Source: Bacteroidales bacterium UBA1253
GTDB lineage: Bacteria; Bacteroidota; Bacteroidia; Bacteroidales; Paludibacteraceae
Direction: 5' to 3'
DNA: 16,907 bases
Assembly (NCBI GenBank): GCA_002308815.1
Contig: DBVX01000062.1
Location: forward strand, 1-16,907
The notes under the pieces are model-generated. The model had not been told where the DNA came from and did not search any database. It worked only from the letters and a program-made list of their open reading frames with translations. The translations under genes were made by a program, and so were the position numbers. The number at the start of each line of letters is the position of its first letter. Positions within the stretch are counted from its first letter, which is position 1. Of the stretch, positions 6,931 to 15,487 are shown piece after piece.

Positions 6931-6968
6931 GCGATACGTAAAAAAATGTTATTTTTTCTGCGTATCGC
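6931..6968 (-). promoter_or_regulatory. Long hairpin ending one base before the htrA start codon
   Basis: In the htrA mRNA sense, arms GCGATACG and CGTATCGC pair perfectly over 8 bp. After one C/A mismatch the stem continues with an A-U, a G-U and five A-U pairs, closing on a 6-nt loop (38 nt in all). The 3' arm ends at 6931, and the ATG begins at 6929. Because ribosomes in Bacteroidota depend on unstructured A/T-rich leaders, this stem should restrict htrA translation; it could also be an operator dyad. It is not followed by a T-run, so it is unlikely to terminate the era transcript. Confidence 0.55.
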
Positions 6969-7002
6969 AAATTCCGTGCCAAAACCCGCTGAATCCTGTG
7001 CG

Positions 7003-7914
7003 TCAGCCGTTCAGGTCATAGCCGTAGTGACGCAGGCGGGACTGGCTGCTGCGCCAGTCCTTATCCACTTTCACAAACAACTCCAGATACACCTGTTTGC
7101 CGAAGAACGCCTCTATATCCTTTCTGGCTTGCGCTCCCACCCTTTTCAGCGCGCTTCCCTGCCTGCCGATAATGATGCCCTTCTGACTCTCCCGCTCCAC
7201 ATAGATGACCGCCATAATGCGGATCAGACGCTCTTCCTCCAGAAACTGCTCCACCTCCACCTCCACGCTATAGGGAATCTCCTTGTCGTAATTGAGCAGA
7301 ATCTTCTCGCGGATGATCTCATCCACAAAGAAACGCGCCGGCTTGTCGGTCAGCTGGTCCTTGGCGAAGAAAGGCGGACTGACGGGCAGCGCACGCTTGA
7401 TGGCTTCAAACAGTTGGTCCACACCGAAACGCTCCTTGGCGGAAATGGGAAAGACCTTCGCCTCGGGCAGTGTCTTGTTCCAGAAGGAGACCAGATTCTC
7501 CAGCGTCTCCTGCGTGGTCAGGTCAATCTTGTTAATCACAAGAAAGACACTCGTACCGCCCTGCGCCATGCGTTTCACTTTCTCCAGAAAGTCCGCGTTG
7601 CGGTCGGCGGTGTCCTGCACATCGGTTACATACAGCAGCACGTCCGCGTCCACCAGTGCCGAGCGGGAGAACTCCAGCATCTGCTCCTGTAGCCGGTACA
7701 AAGGCTTCAGCACACCGGGGGTATCGGAATAGACAATCTGAAAATCCTCACCGTTGACGATACCCATTATGCGGTGGCGGGTCGTTTGGGCCTTCTGCGT
7801 GATAATGCTCAAACGCTCCCCCACCAACGCGTTCATCAGCGTTGATTTACCCACATTGGGATTACCCACTATATTGACAAAGCCCGAACGATGATTGCCG
7901 CTTGTATTGTCCAT
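7003..7914 (-). CDS. era: GTPase Era, ribosome small-subunit assembly factor
   Basis: Era is an essential GTPase that binds the 3' end of 16S rRNA and helps mature the 30S subunit in the cytoplasm. The 303-residue product matches the family (301 in E. coli). G motifs are all present: G1 GNPNVGKS (17-24), switch I with QTTRHRIMG (from 42), G3 DTPG (64-67), G4 NKID (128-131) and G5 ISAKE. The C-terminal KH domain carries IIIGRQGSALKRVGAQAR followed by VYLELFVKVDKDWR. The ATG at 7914 is preferred; a TTG at 7926 would only add four residues. It lies 24 nt after the M16 protease stop and probably belongs to the lpxA-era transcript. A 73-nt spacer separates it from htrA. Confidence 0.96.
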   Translation of the reverse strand: MDNTSGNHRSGFVNIVGNPNVGKSTLMNALVGERLSIITQKAQTTRHRIMGIVNGEDFQIVYSDTPGVLKPLYRLQEQMLEFSRSALVDADVLLYVTDVQDTADRNADFLEKVKRMAQGGTSVFLVINKIDLTTQETLENLVSFWNKTLPEAKVFPISAKERFGVDQLFEAIKRALPVSPPFFAKDQLTDKPARFFVDEIIREKILLNYDKEIPYSVEVEVEQFLEEERLIRIMAVIYVERESQKGIIIGRQGSALKRVGAQARKDIEAFFGKQVYLELFVKVDKDWRSSQSRLRHYGYDLNG

Positions 7915-7938
7915 AACAGTAACCAACCTGACAATTTC

Positions 7939-10824
7939 TCAATCCAGATCCAGCGGTGCGAAAAGCGCGTTAAGCGAGACACTCTTCACCTTCGCTATCT
8001 TGTTGAGAGCCTTCTTGTCCACCAGTTTCGGGTCTCCCACAATCATAATGGCCATCGGCTTGCCCTGTATACGGGTCTTGTAGTACTCCTCTATCTGCTC
8101 GAAAGTGAGGTTGTCAATTTCCTGCTTGTGTACCCGTATCGGATCATCGGTGTAGCCCAGACGCTTCCAGAAATCATATACCATACTCTCCGACCGCATC
8201 GAAGGCTGCGAGGTCTGCAACCCCTGCCGCAGCATCGTGCGGACGGCTTCCAGCCGCTCCGGATGCATCGGCATGGAGTCTTTCAAGTGAAGGAATGTCT
8301 CCACCGCATCAGCCACTTTGTCGGACTGGGTGCCTATATAGCCCACGAACGAAACAGGTTTGCCTGCCAGCAGCGCGGAGGACATCCCTCCGTAAGCCGA
8401 ATACGCCATCGAACGCTTCGTTCGAATCTCGTCCAGAACAAGTCCTGAGAAACCGCCGGCGAAATACTGGTTGAATGCATCTTTCACCACCTCCTGCCGC
8501 AGGTCATACGGCTCGCCGAGGAAATAGAAATAGACAGTGGCCTGCTGTAGTTTGGGATCAGACAGGAAAAAGATTTGTGTCTTGTCATACTGCTGCTTTT
8601 CACGCACTTCCGGCGAGGAGGACGGTATCATCCCTTCCGAAAGCGGCAGGGTGGCGAACACGGTCTCGGAGGGGAGTGTGCCGCAGTAATGCACGTCCAG
8701 CGCGTACTTGGTGGCCTTCTGGAACTCGGTCATCATCTTCAGTTCATCCATATCATACACGTCAAGGAACTTGACCACATCCAGATAGCGGGACTTCTCA
8801 CCATATACCGCCCATTCCTGTAATGCGCTCGCCCATACGGGGTGCATCTTCTTGATGGTCAGACGGGAGGACAGTTCCGAACCCTTCACCGCATCAAACT
8901 GTTTCTTGTCCAGTTTGGGCATCAGAATCTGAAGACCAACCTGCTCCATTATCTCTTTGAGGTGCGCTTCCTCGCCCACAATCTGAATGGTCATATAGCT
9001 GTCGTCCACTCCGTACTGCACGTTGCCGCCCAACTCGCTGAGTTTGCGGCGGAAGGTCTGCGCGTCCGTATCCGGCATCGTACCCGCACGGTTCATCAGC
9101 TGGACTACATACTCCAGCATCGGCATCTTCTTCGTCCCCACGCCGTAACGGAGGATAAGGGAGAAAAGGGAGTTCTTTGTGTTCCGCGTATAGTGCATCC
9201 GAACGTTCTGATCCGCGTCTGTCACGCGTACGTCTGCAAAATTGTTATAGTGTACGTTCGGCTGCCCTTCGGACAAGCGGCGGAAATCCCGTGCGTAAGC
9301 GGTTTCTCCCTCCGCTATCCGCAGGGGGCGGATGTTCGGTTTTGGCAGTTTGTTCACTTTCGGTTCGCCTTCCTCGAATGTCAGGGTCATCGGCACGGCA
9401 TCGAAATACTTCTTTGCCACACGCTGTATGTCCGCTTTGGTCAGCCGGTTGATACGTTCCTTCAGCGTGAAGATACGGTCTGTGGGAATGTCATAGATGA
9501 AGCACTCCACCAGTTCGTCCATATTGGCAGCTCCTTCCTCAAAGGATAGTGTGAGTTGTGTTCGAAACTCCTGCCTTACAGCCTCTATCAGCCAGTCGGG
9601 TATGTCACCTGTCTTGATTTTGTTGATTTCGTTCATCACGATGCGCTCGGTGGCAGCATTGCTCTCGAAAGAATGCTGGTTGGGGTCGAAATACGGAATG
9701 GCTGTCACCATCACGCGCCCCAGGTCACGGCGGGCATCCACCATACACTGCGCCGCGCTCACATCGCCGTCCATCGACACCTTGTCCAGCAGACCCGTGT
9801 TCGACCCGTTGTTCAGCAACCGGCATACAAACTGCAGGGCAAGCAGATCGTCATCCGTTGTGGTTGCTCCGTCAAACACCCAGTATATCTGCGGATAGTA
9901 GCCCAGATTGAACTTCTTCTTCAATCCGTGTTCAAACGCGGGAAGGTCTTTCCTGCGTGACGGCAGTTCACCCTTGGGCAGTCTGCCGAAAGCCTGCTCT
10001 ATCAGCGGCTTGGCGGTTTCCGTGTTGAAGTCGCCCACCAGAATCAGAGCCATATTGTTCGCCACATACCACGTATTGAAGAACTCTATGAGTTTGCTCA
10101 GGCGGGGGTTCTTCAAGTGTTCCGGCTCGCCTATCACGTTGCGCTCGTAGGGATGCCCCTTATAGACGGCAGCCATCAGCTGGTCGCGCTGCTGCGTCCG
10201 CACATCGCCCGCGTACATATTGTATTCCTCGAACACGTTCTCCAACTCCGCCTGGAACGTACGGAACACGGGATTGATCATCCTGTCGGCATTGATGGTC
10301 AGCCATTTGTTCATTTGGTATGCGGGGAACGAACTGGTATAGCAGGTCATATCGTAGGAGGTGAACGCATTGACATTCGTTGCGCCTATCTCGTCCATCA
10401 TGGTGAAGAAATCGCGCGTGGTCGAATAGCGCATCTCTTCCATCGAAAGGCGGTTGATGCGCTGCGCCAGCGTGTCGCGCTGCACAGCGTCCGTTGTGGT
10501 GGCGTATTCGTCATACAGACGGATAATCTGCTCATAGACAGGTTTCTCCTTTCCCCAGTCAAGCGCGCCTATCCGCTCCGTGCCCTTGAAGAGCATGTGC
10601 TCAAGATAGTGAGCCAGACCCGTATATTCCTTCGGCTCGTCCACCGAACCCGCACGGACAGCCACATAGCCGGTAACATCCGGCTGGTCGTGGTTCTCCC
10701 ACAGCATAACGGTCAGACCGTTGGGCAGTTTGTACTCCGACAGCGACTGCCGGTCCTGCGCTGTCATAGCAGACACGCACGCCAGCGTCAGAATGATTGC
10801 AGACAATACTTTCAGATTCTTCAT
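7939..10824 (-). CDS. M16 family (pitrilysin-like) zinc metalloprotease, exported
   Basis: The 961-residue product has a signal peptide (MKNLKVLSAIILTLACVSAMTAQ), so it acts in the periplasm or at the outer membrane. The inverted zinc motif HYLEH is at 72-76 (His72, Glu75, His76), inside TGLAHYLEHMLFKGT. The third ligand is Glu199 or Glu200 in NVFEEYNM, displaced by a charged insertion at about 85-135. Length and repetition indicate two M16 halves, each an active-type plus inactive-type domain. The C-terminal half carries the substrate-binding Arg/Tyr pair of the family (KRSMAYS, Arg804 and Tyr808). Such proteases usually degrade peptides or short unfolded chains. It sits 27 nt after the MFS gene and 24 nt before era. 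The precise substrate is unknown. Confidence 0.93.
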   Translation of the reverse strand: MKNLKVLSAIILTLACVSAMTAQDRQSLSEYKLPNGLTVMLWENHDQPDVTGYVAVRAGSVDEPKEYTGLAHYLEHMLFKGTERIGALDWGKEKPVYEQIIRLYDEYATTTDAVQRDTLAQRINRLSMEEMRYSTTRDFFTMMDEIGATNVNAFTSYDMTCYTSSFPAYQMNKWLTINADRMINPVFRTFQAELENVFEEYNMYAGDVRTQQRDQLMAAVYKGHPYERNVIGEPEHLKNPRLSKLIEFFNTWYVANNMALILVGDFNTETAKPLIEQAFGRLPKGELPSRRKDLPAFEHGLKKKFNLGYYPQIYWVFDGATTTDDDLLALQFVCRLLNNGSNTGLLDKVSMDGDVSAAQCMVDARRDLGRVMVTAIPYFDPNQHSFESNAATERIVMNEINKIKTGDIPDWLIEAVRQEFRTQLTLSFEEGAANMDELVECFIYDIPTDRIFTLKERINRLTKADIQRVAKKYFDAVPMTLTFEEGEPKVNKLPKPNIRPLRIAEGETAYARDFRRLSEGQPNVHYNNFADVRVTDADQNVRMHYTRNTKNSLFSLILRYGVGTKKMPMLEYVVQLMNRAGTMPDTDAQTFRRKLSELGGNVQYGVDDSYMTIQIVGEEAHLKEIMEQVGLQILMPKLDKKQFDAVKGSELSSRLTIKKMHPVWASALQEWAVYGEKSRYLDVVKFLDVYDMDELKMMTEFQKATKYALDVHYCGTLPSETVFATLPLSEGMIPSSSPEVREKQQYDKTQIFFLSDPKLQQATVYFYFLGEPYDLRQEVVKDAFNQYFAGGFSGLVLDEIRTKRSMAYSAYGGMSSALLAGKPVSFVGYIGTQSDKVADAVETFLHLKDSMPMHPERLEAVRTMLRQGLQTSQPSMRSESMVYDFWKRLGYTDDPIRVHKQEIDNLTFEQIEEYYKTRIQGKPMAIMIVGDPKLVDKKALNKIAKVKSVSLNALFAPLDLD

Positions 10825-10851
10825 AATCGCGTTCTTTATTAATATGTTTGC

Positions 10852-12162
10852 TTACTTCATTGCCTCCTTTTCGGCAGCAGTCCGGCTGCCGCGAAGTGCG
10901 AACCATAGGATATATGCTGCGGCTGCGAGAGGCACAGCGTAAGAGAGGATGAAACCCCATTGGTCGGCAAGATGGCTCTGCACGAAGGGCAGGATGCCTC
11001 CGCCGAACACCATCATCATAAACAGCCCGCTTGCCATGCTCGTATGCTCACCCAGTCCCTCCACCGACAGGTTGAAGATGCTGCCCCACATGATGCTGGT
11101 GCAGAAGCCGCACAGCACGAAGAACATGGCGGCAATCGGTATCTCATGAAGCGAGAACGAGAAGGTGGTCTTGTCTATCGCAGGGAAGAACACCTGCACG
11201 CTGTCCGAGAAAATCATTCCCAGTGCCAGCAGCACGATGCAGGCGACGGAAACAGCGGTGAGCATTGCCCGCGAGGACACTCTGCCGCCGATGGTGCCGC
11301 CTGTCAGGCGGCCGATAAGCATAAAGAACCAGTACATTCCCACTATCGTCCCGCTGACGGATGCCGCCACGCCAATCTCCGATGAGGTAAGGTACAGGTT
11401 CGTCACATTAGCGATGCACACCTCCAGCCCCACGTACAGCCACACACCAATCGCGCCATATACAAAATGCTTGTAACGAAGTGTCTTGCGGATGGATTCG
11501 CCCATCTTCTCCTCATTTTTTTCGCCCCGTTCCATTCTTGCCCGTGCCGCCTCTAATTCCGGTTCAGGGATGGGGGCGAAGCAGAGGACAATGAATGCGA
11601 ACGCAAAGATGCCCATCGCTATGTACAGCGCGGGGTTGGCATCGGCTATCTGCGTGTCCCTGCTCACCGTGCCTATAAGGTAGCCTATCAGTATGGGAAC
11701 AATCGTGGCATTCAGACTGTTGCAACTGCCGCCCCATTGCACGAGTTGGTGTCCGCGTTTGCCGCCGCCGCCCAATGTGTTGAGCATCGGGTTCACAATC
11801 GAGTTGAGCAGGCACATGGAGAAACCGCTCACAAACGCGCCAGTCAGATACACACCGAAACTGCCCATCCTCCCGCTCATAAAGGTGATACAGACACCTA
11901 CAAAGCCTATTCCGACCGCCCAAAGCGATGTTACCTTGTAGCCGTAGCGTTTGAGCAGCATACCTGCAGGCAGACCCATGCACGCGTAGGCGATGAAGTT
12001 CGCCATATTGCCCAGTTGGGACATTGCGTTCGTGGCTTTGAACTGCGCACGGACAATCACGCCGAACGGATCCTGCATACCTGTTACAAACGAAATCATG
12101 CCGAACAGGAAGAAGCAGATGATGATGGTGAGGATGTTGGACTGTTGTTGCTTTTGTGTCAT
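10852..12162 (-). CDS. MFS transporter, probably FHS-type sugar permease
   Basis: This is a 436-residue inner-membrane protein with about 12 predicted hydrophobic helices, divided into two six-helix halves by a charged cytoplasmic loop (about 199-231, ARARMERGEKNEEKM). The segment AGMLLKRYGYKVT (66-78) corresponds to MFS motif A. The start FFLFGMISFVTGMQDPFGVIV and the block NTLGGGGKRGHQLVQWGGSCNSLNA resemble Bacteroidota transporters of the fucose/glucose/galactose-H+ symporter (FHS) family, which includes FucP, GluP and NagP. The substrate cannot be read from the sequence. No fucose, glucose or GlcNAc catabolic gene is beside it; it sits between DPP IV and the M16 protease with gaps of 24 and 27 nt. 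The start is ATG 12162. Confidence 0.82.
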   Translation of the reverse strand: MTQKQQQSNILTIIICFFLFGMISFVTGMQDPFGVIVRAQFKATNAMSQLGNMANFIAYACMGLPAGMLLKRYGYKVTSLWAVGIGFVGVCITFMSGRMGSFGVYLTGAFVSGFSMCLLNSIVNPMLNTLGGGGKRGHQLVQWGGSCNSLNATIVPILIGYLIGTVSRDTQIADANPALYIAMGIFAFAFIVLCFAPIPEPELEAARARMERGEKNEEKMGESIRKTLRYKHFVYGAIGVWLYVGLEVCIANVTNLYLTSSEIGVAASVSGTIVGMYWFFMLIGRLTGGTIGGRVSSRAMLTAVSVACIVLLALGMIFSDSVQVFFPAIDKTTFSFSLHEIPIAAMFFVLCGFCTSIMWGSIFNLSVEGLGEHTSMASGLFMMMVFGGGILPFVQSHLADQWGFILSYAVPLAAAAYILWFALRGSRTAAEKEAMK

Positions 12163-12186
12163 AACTGCGGGGATTGTGGGTTGGTT

Positions 12187-14235
12187 CTATAGATTCTCTT
12201 TCAGGAAAAGTATAATCCGTTCGTGGAGATGGCGGTAATGATTGCCGCTTCGCAGGCTGTGGTTGTCATCGGGATAGACCTGCATCTCAAACTGCCTGCC
12301 CGCGTTGATGAGCGCTTCGGTCAGCAGCCATGTGTTCTGCACGTGTACGTTGTCATCCGCCAGTCCGTGTACCAGCAGCAGCCTGCCAATTAGGTGATTA
12401 GCCATTGTAGTCAGGTCGGCCTGCTTGTAGCCGTCCTCATTGACCATCGGACGGCGCATATACCGCTCGGTATAACCCGTATCGTACAGCCGCCAGTCGG
12501 TGACGGGGGCGATGGCTATACCACAGCGTATCAGCGGATTCTGCGCATCCTGTTCGCAGAGGGTGCGTATGGTCTGATACCCTCCGTAGCTCCATCCGAC
12601 CATGGCGATGCGGGAGCCGTCCGCATAGGGCAGTTGCTGCATATAACGTGCTACACTCAAATGGTCTTCCGCCTCTTTCTGACCGAGGTTCATATAGGTT
12701 TCGTTGCGCCATTGCCGTCCCCGGCAGTCGGTGCCGCGCGGGTCGGCGTTCACCACCACGTAGCCCATATCCGCCAGCACGTAGGCTATGCGGTGGTGCC
12801 ATCGATTGAGAACGCGCTGTGATGCGGGACCCGAATACTGGAACATCACCACGGGTCGTTTGTCCGTTCCCGAGGCATCAGCAGGACGCAGTATCCACGC
12901 GTCCAGCGAGTCGCCTCTTTCGGTGGGGATGCGCTGGAACTCCTTGTGTGGCAGGTTGAGAGCGTTCCATTTGGCGGCGACCACAGCATTGTTCTCAATA
13001 TTGCGGATTACCTTGATGCCGCTCTTATTGAGAGAGCAGAGCGTATAGGTGGGCGGCACAAGGTCGCTTTCATAACGCAGAATGCAGCGGTTGAAATCTT
13101 TGGACGGATACAGCCAGTAAAAGCCATTGTCTTTGGTCAGGCACACGTTCTCGCCTTTCTTCAGCGATACGGAATATATCTGCCGCTCGGTGGGTGTCGG
13201 TGCCGCCTGATAGTACACCGCTCCCGATGATTCGTCCGCGCCATAGACTCTCGTCACATCCATACCGTTCGGCGAGAGGGGACGTTCTATTGCGCCTTGC
13301 TCCGAACACAGATAAATCCTGCGCCAGCCGTCGCGCTCGCTCAATATCACAGCCTTGCCGTTCTTGAGCCACTGCCATTCGTCCCACAGGGCATAGTCCG
13401 TATAGTATTTGTCCGACTGTTCCTCGTAGAACAAGTGCGATACGCTGGATTTGGGGTTGCACGCATACACCGCCATTCGTGTCTGGTCGCGGTTGATGAT
13501 CTGAACCATCAGCCTATCGCCTTCCTCCGTGGTGCGCCAGCGGATGCGGGGGATATACCGGTCGGTCTCTTCCGGCAGTTTCATTTGCACGAGGCTCTTC
13601 TCGCGTATGTCATAGACCCATACGGACGGTATGGCGTTCGCGCTGCCAGAACGCGGGTAACGGATGGTTTGTGAGGCGGGATAGGAGGGTTGCCCGTTTT
13701 CGTTCAGAAATGTCTGCCACGTGAACGCGGGTACTACCGCCTCCTCCAGACGGATGAAGGCTATCTGCTTGTTGTCGGGCGAGAAGGCGAACATACGGGT
13801 TATGCCGAACTCCTCCTCATAGAGCCAGTCGCTTACGCCGTTGAAGACATCCGCCTTACCCCGTCGCGTTATGGCGACTTCGGTGCCGAAATCCGTCTTG
13901 TAGAGATACATATCCTGTCCCTTGCCATAGACGATGTACTTGCCGTCGTCGGACATCAGCACGTCACGCAGAAGCGTGTCACTCAGTGATTTTTCTGTTT
14001 TCCGGTTGTTGTCGCGGATGGAGTAGGATGCGAAATATGAGTGGCGGTACTGCTTCAGCCGTTTCTTCTCTTTCAGTTCGTAGCGCGGGCGGTCTGTCCC
14101 GTTGAGCAGCGAGTCAATCTCACTCGAAGTCAGGTACTTGGGGTCATACTTCTTGTCAATCAGGAGGTCTGTGAGCAGGTCGGCGTGAAGCGTCACGCTC
14201 ACGGACAGGGCGATAAAGAGGAGAAGGCGTTTCAT
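12187..14235 (-). CDS. Dipeptidyl peptidase IV-type S9 serine peptidase
   Basis: DPP IV releases Xaa-Pro or Xaa-Ala dipeptides from the N-terminus of peptides, here most likely in the periplasm. The 682-residue product starts with a signal peptide (MKRLLLFIALSVSVTLHA). The beta-propeller (about 60-430) carries the substrate amino-terminus clamp in DWLYEEEFG (Glu140-142), diagnostic of DPP IV. The alpha/beta-hydrolase domain has Ser549 in GWSYGGYQ, Asp628 in GLADDNVH and His659 in DDNHS, with the family block GYTERYM before the Asp. Bacteroides and Porphyromonas DPP IV enzymes are slightly longer (about 720-740). The same frame is open up to 14628, but that stretch overlaps the glycosyltransferase. 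ATG 14235 gives a clean signal peptide and starts 5 nt after the upstream stop. ATG 14247 would overlap that stop by 7 nt. Confidence 0.92.
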   Translation of the reverse strand: MKRLLLFIALSVSVTLHADLLTDLLIDKKYDPKYLTSSEIDSLLNGTDRPRYELKEKKRLKQYRHSYFASYSIRDNNRKTEKSLSDTLLRDVLMSDDGKYIVYGKGQDMYLYKTDFGTEVAITRRGKADVFNGVSDWLYEEEFGITRMFAFSPDNKQIAFIRLEEAVVPAFTWQTFLNENGQPSYPASQTIRYPRSGSANAIPSVWVYDIREKSLVQMKLPEETDRYIPRIRWRTTEEGDRLMVQIINRDQTRMAVYACNPKSSVSHLFYEEQSDKYYTDYALWDEWQWLKNGKAVILSERDGWRRIYLCSEQGAIERPLSPNGMDVTRVYGADESSGAVYYQAAPTPTERQIYSVSLKKGENVCLTKDNGFYWLYPSKDFNRCILRYESDLVPPTYTLCSLNKSGIKVIRNIENNAVVAAKWNALNLPHKEFQRIPTERGDSLDAWILRPADASGTDKRPVVMFQYSGPASQRVLNRWHHRIAYVLADMGYVVVNADPRGTDCRGRQWRNETYMNLGQKEAEDHLSVARYMQQLPYADGSRIAMVGWSYGGYQTIRTLCEQDAQNPLIRCGIAIAPVTDWRLYDTGYTERYMRRPMVNEDGYKQADLTTMANHLIGRLLLVHGLADDNVHVQNTWLLTEALINAGRQFEMQVYPDDNHSLRSGNHYRHLHERIILFLKENL

Positions 14236-14240
14236 AGTTG

Positions 14241-15476
14241 TTACCATCGTGTGGGTTTGCGTGTGGGGAAAATGAGTATCCACAGGTTGCACAGCGGCAG
14301 CAGGATATCCCATAGGATGAGGTCGGAAGGCGTTATGCCCGCGTGCATCCCTTTGGGTATGTAGCCCAGTCGGTGTGCGGAGAGATTGAGTACCACGGCA
14401 CGAAGGATGAGGCGCGGCAGAAGCAGCAGAACGACGGTTGAGAGCAGGATGATGCCGTACTCTCTGTCGGCGGGGAATACTGTCGCGCTGCGGGCAATCA
14501 GTACAGCGGCAGTGCTGTACCAGACAGCGCGGGACAAGGGTTCGGCTCCGAGACGCAGTTTGCTCAAAAAGGTATAGTGGGGAGACACACTCAGGTGCCG
14601 CCGTCTCTGGTGCCACCACTCCTGCCATGTCCGTTTAGCGGGCGACCATGTGACGCTGTCGGGGCAGGTCACAGTAGCGGTTGTTCTGCCCTTGGCATAA
14701 CGGTTGACTATCAGGTCGTCGTCTCCGGCGCGCTCACCGATATAAGGAGAAAAACCGTTGTGCGACAGGAACCATTCTTTCTTGTAGGCAAGGTTGCGAC
14801 CAACTCCCATATACGGGTGACGGCAACGCGCAGCACCGAGGTAGTGCAGACCGTTGAACAAAGTGTCGTATCGTATCAGCCGGTTCAGCAGTCCCTTGCC
14901 CTTGAAATACGCGCCGAATCCTAATACCACGTCCGTTTCAGCCGTCTGGTCAAAACCGTTCATCATCTCCCATATCCAGTACTTGGAGGCAGGACGACAG
15001 TCGGCGTCCGTGAAGATCAGATAGTCGAACCGTGCCGCTTTGATTCCGAGGGTCAGAGCAAGTTTTTTGCTGCTGATGATGCGTGCGTGCTGGGGTACGA
15101 ATGTCCGCCGCAGACGGGGGTAATGGTGCATGAACTCATCCAGCACGTCCCGCGTGTTGTCTTCCGAACCGTCATCCACTACGATAATCTCGAACATCGG
15201 ATAGTCCTGTTCCAGCAGAGAGTGGAGATAGTCGCTTAGGTTGTGTGCCTCGTTACGGGCGGCGACAACCACTGACACGCCCCGCACGTCATCGCTGAAG
15301 AGATCAAGCTGATCGCCCGCATGTTTGGGACGCTGTTGCTCCGCAGGTGGAACAGGTTTGGCTTTCGGAAGACGGATATAACGCAAATAGAAATACAACT
15401 GGAACACCAAAACAGCCAGCATCAATCCTGCCGGATACAGGTCAATTAGTGCGATGTCCCAACCTCCGATGTTCAT
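14241..15476 (-). CDS. Membrane-bound GT2 family glycosyltransferase
   Basis: This 411-residue inner-membrane enzyme should transfer a sugar from a nucleotide-sugar donor on the cytoplasmic side. An N-terminal helix (about 12-33) and a Pro/Lys linker lead to a GT-A domain (about 66-300). The motifs are VVAARNEA (70-77), the donor site VVDDGSEDNTRD (99-110), DAD (157-159, metal/UDP binding), GERAGDDD (247-254, likely catalytic acid) and QRRRH (290-294), a variant of the QxxRW acceptor motif with His in place of Trp. Two to four C-terminal hydrophobic segments (about 312-405) suggest a processive-type topology as in HasA or PgaC. A GTG at 15479 could add one residue; ATG 15476 is preferred. It begins 11 nt after the lpxA stop and ends 5 nt before DPP IV. 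The product polymer or glycolipid is not identifiable. Confidence 0.88.
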   Translation of the reverse strand: MNIGGWDIALIDLYPAGLMLAVLVFQLYFYLRYIRLPKAKPVPPAEQQRPKHAGDQLDLFSDDVRGVSVVVAARNEAHNLSDYLHSLLEQDYPMFEIIVVDDGSEDNTRDVLDEFMHHYPRLRRTFVPQHARIISSKKLALTLGIKAARFDYLIFTDADCRPASKYWIWEMMNGFDQTAETDVVLGFGAYFKGKGLLNRLIRYDTLFNGLHYLGAARCRHPYMGVGRNLAYKKEWFLSHNGFSPYIGERAGDDDLIVNRYAKGRTTATVTCPDSVTWSPAKRTWQEWWHQRRRHLSVSPHYTFLSKLRLGAEPLSRAVWYSTAAVLIARSATVFPADREYGIILLSTVVLLLLPRLILRAVVLNLSAHRLGYIPKGMHAGITPSDLILWDILLPLCNLWILIFPTRKPTRW

Positions 15477-15487
15477 CACTGAAGTCG

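Noticed and set aside
14236..14628. N-terminal extension of the DPP IV frame by about 130 codons
   Set aside because: It would overlap the glycosyltransferase gene extensively, its translation is low-complexity and Arg/Pro-rich, and a good signal peptide starts at 14235.
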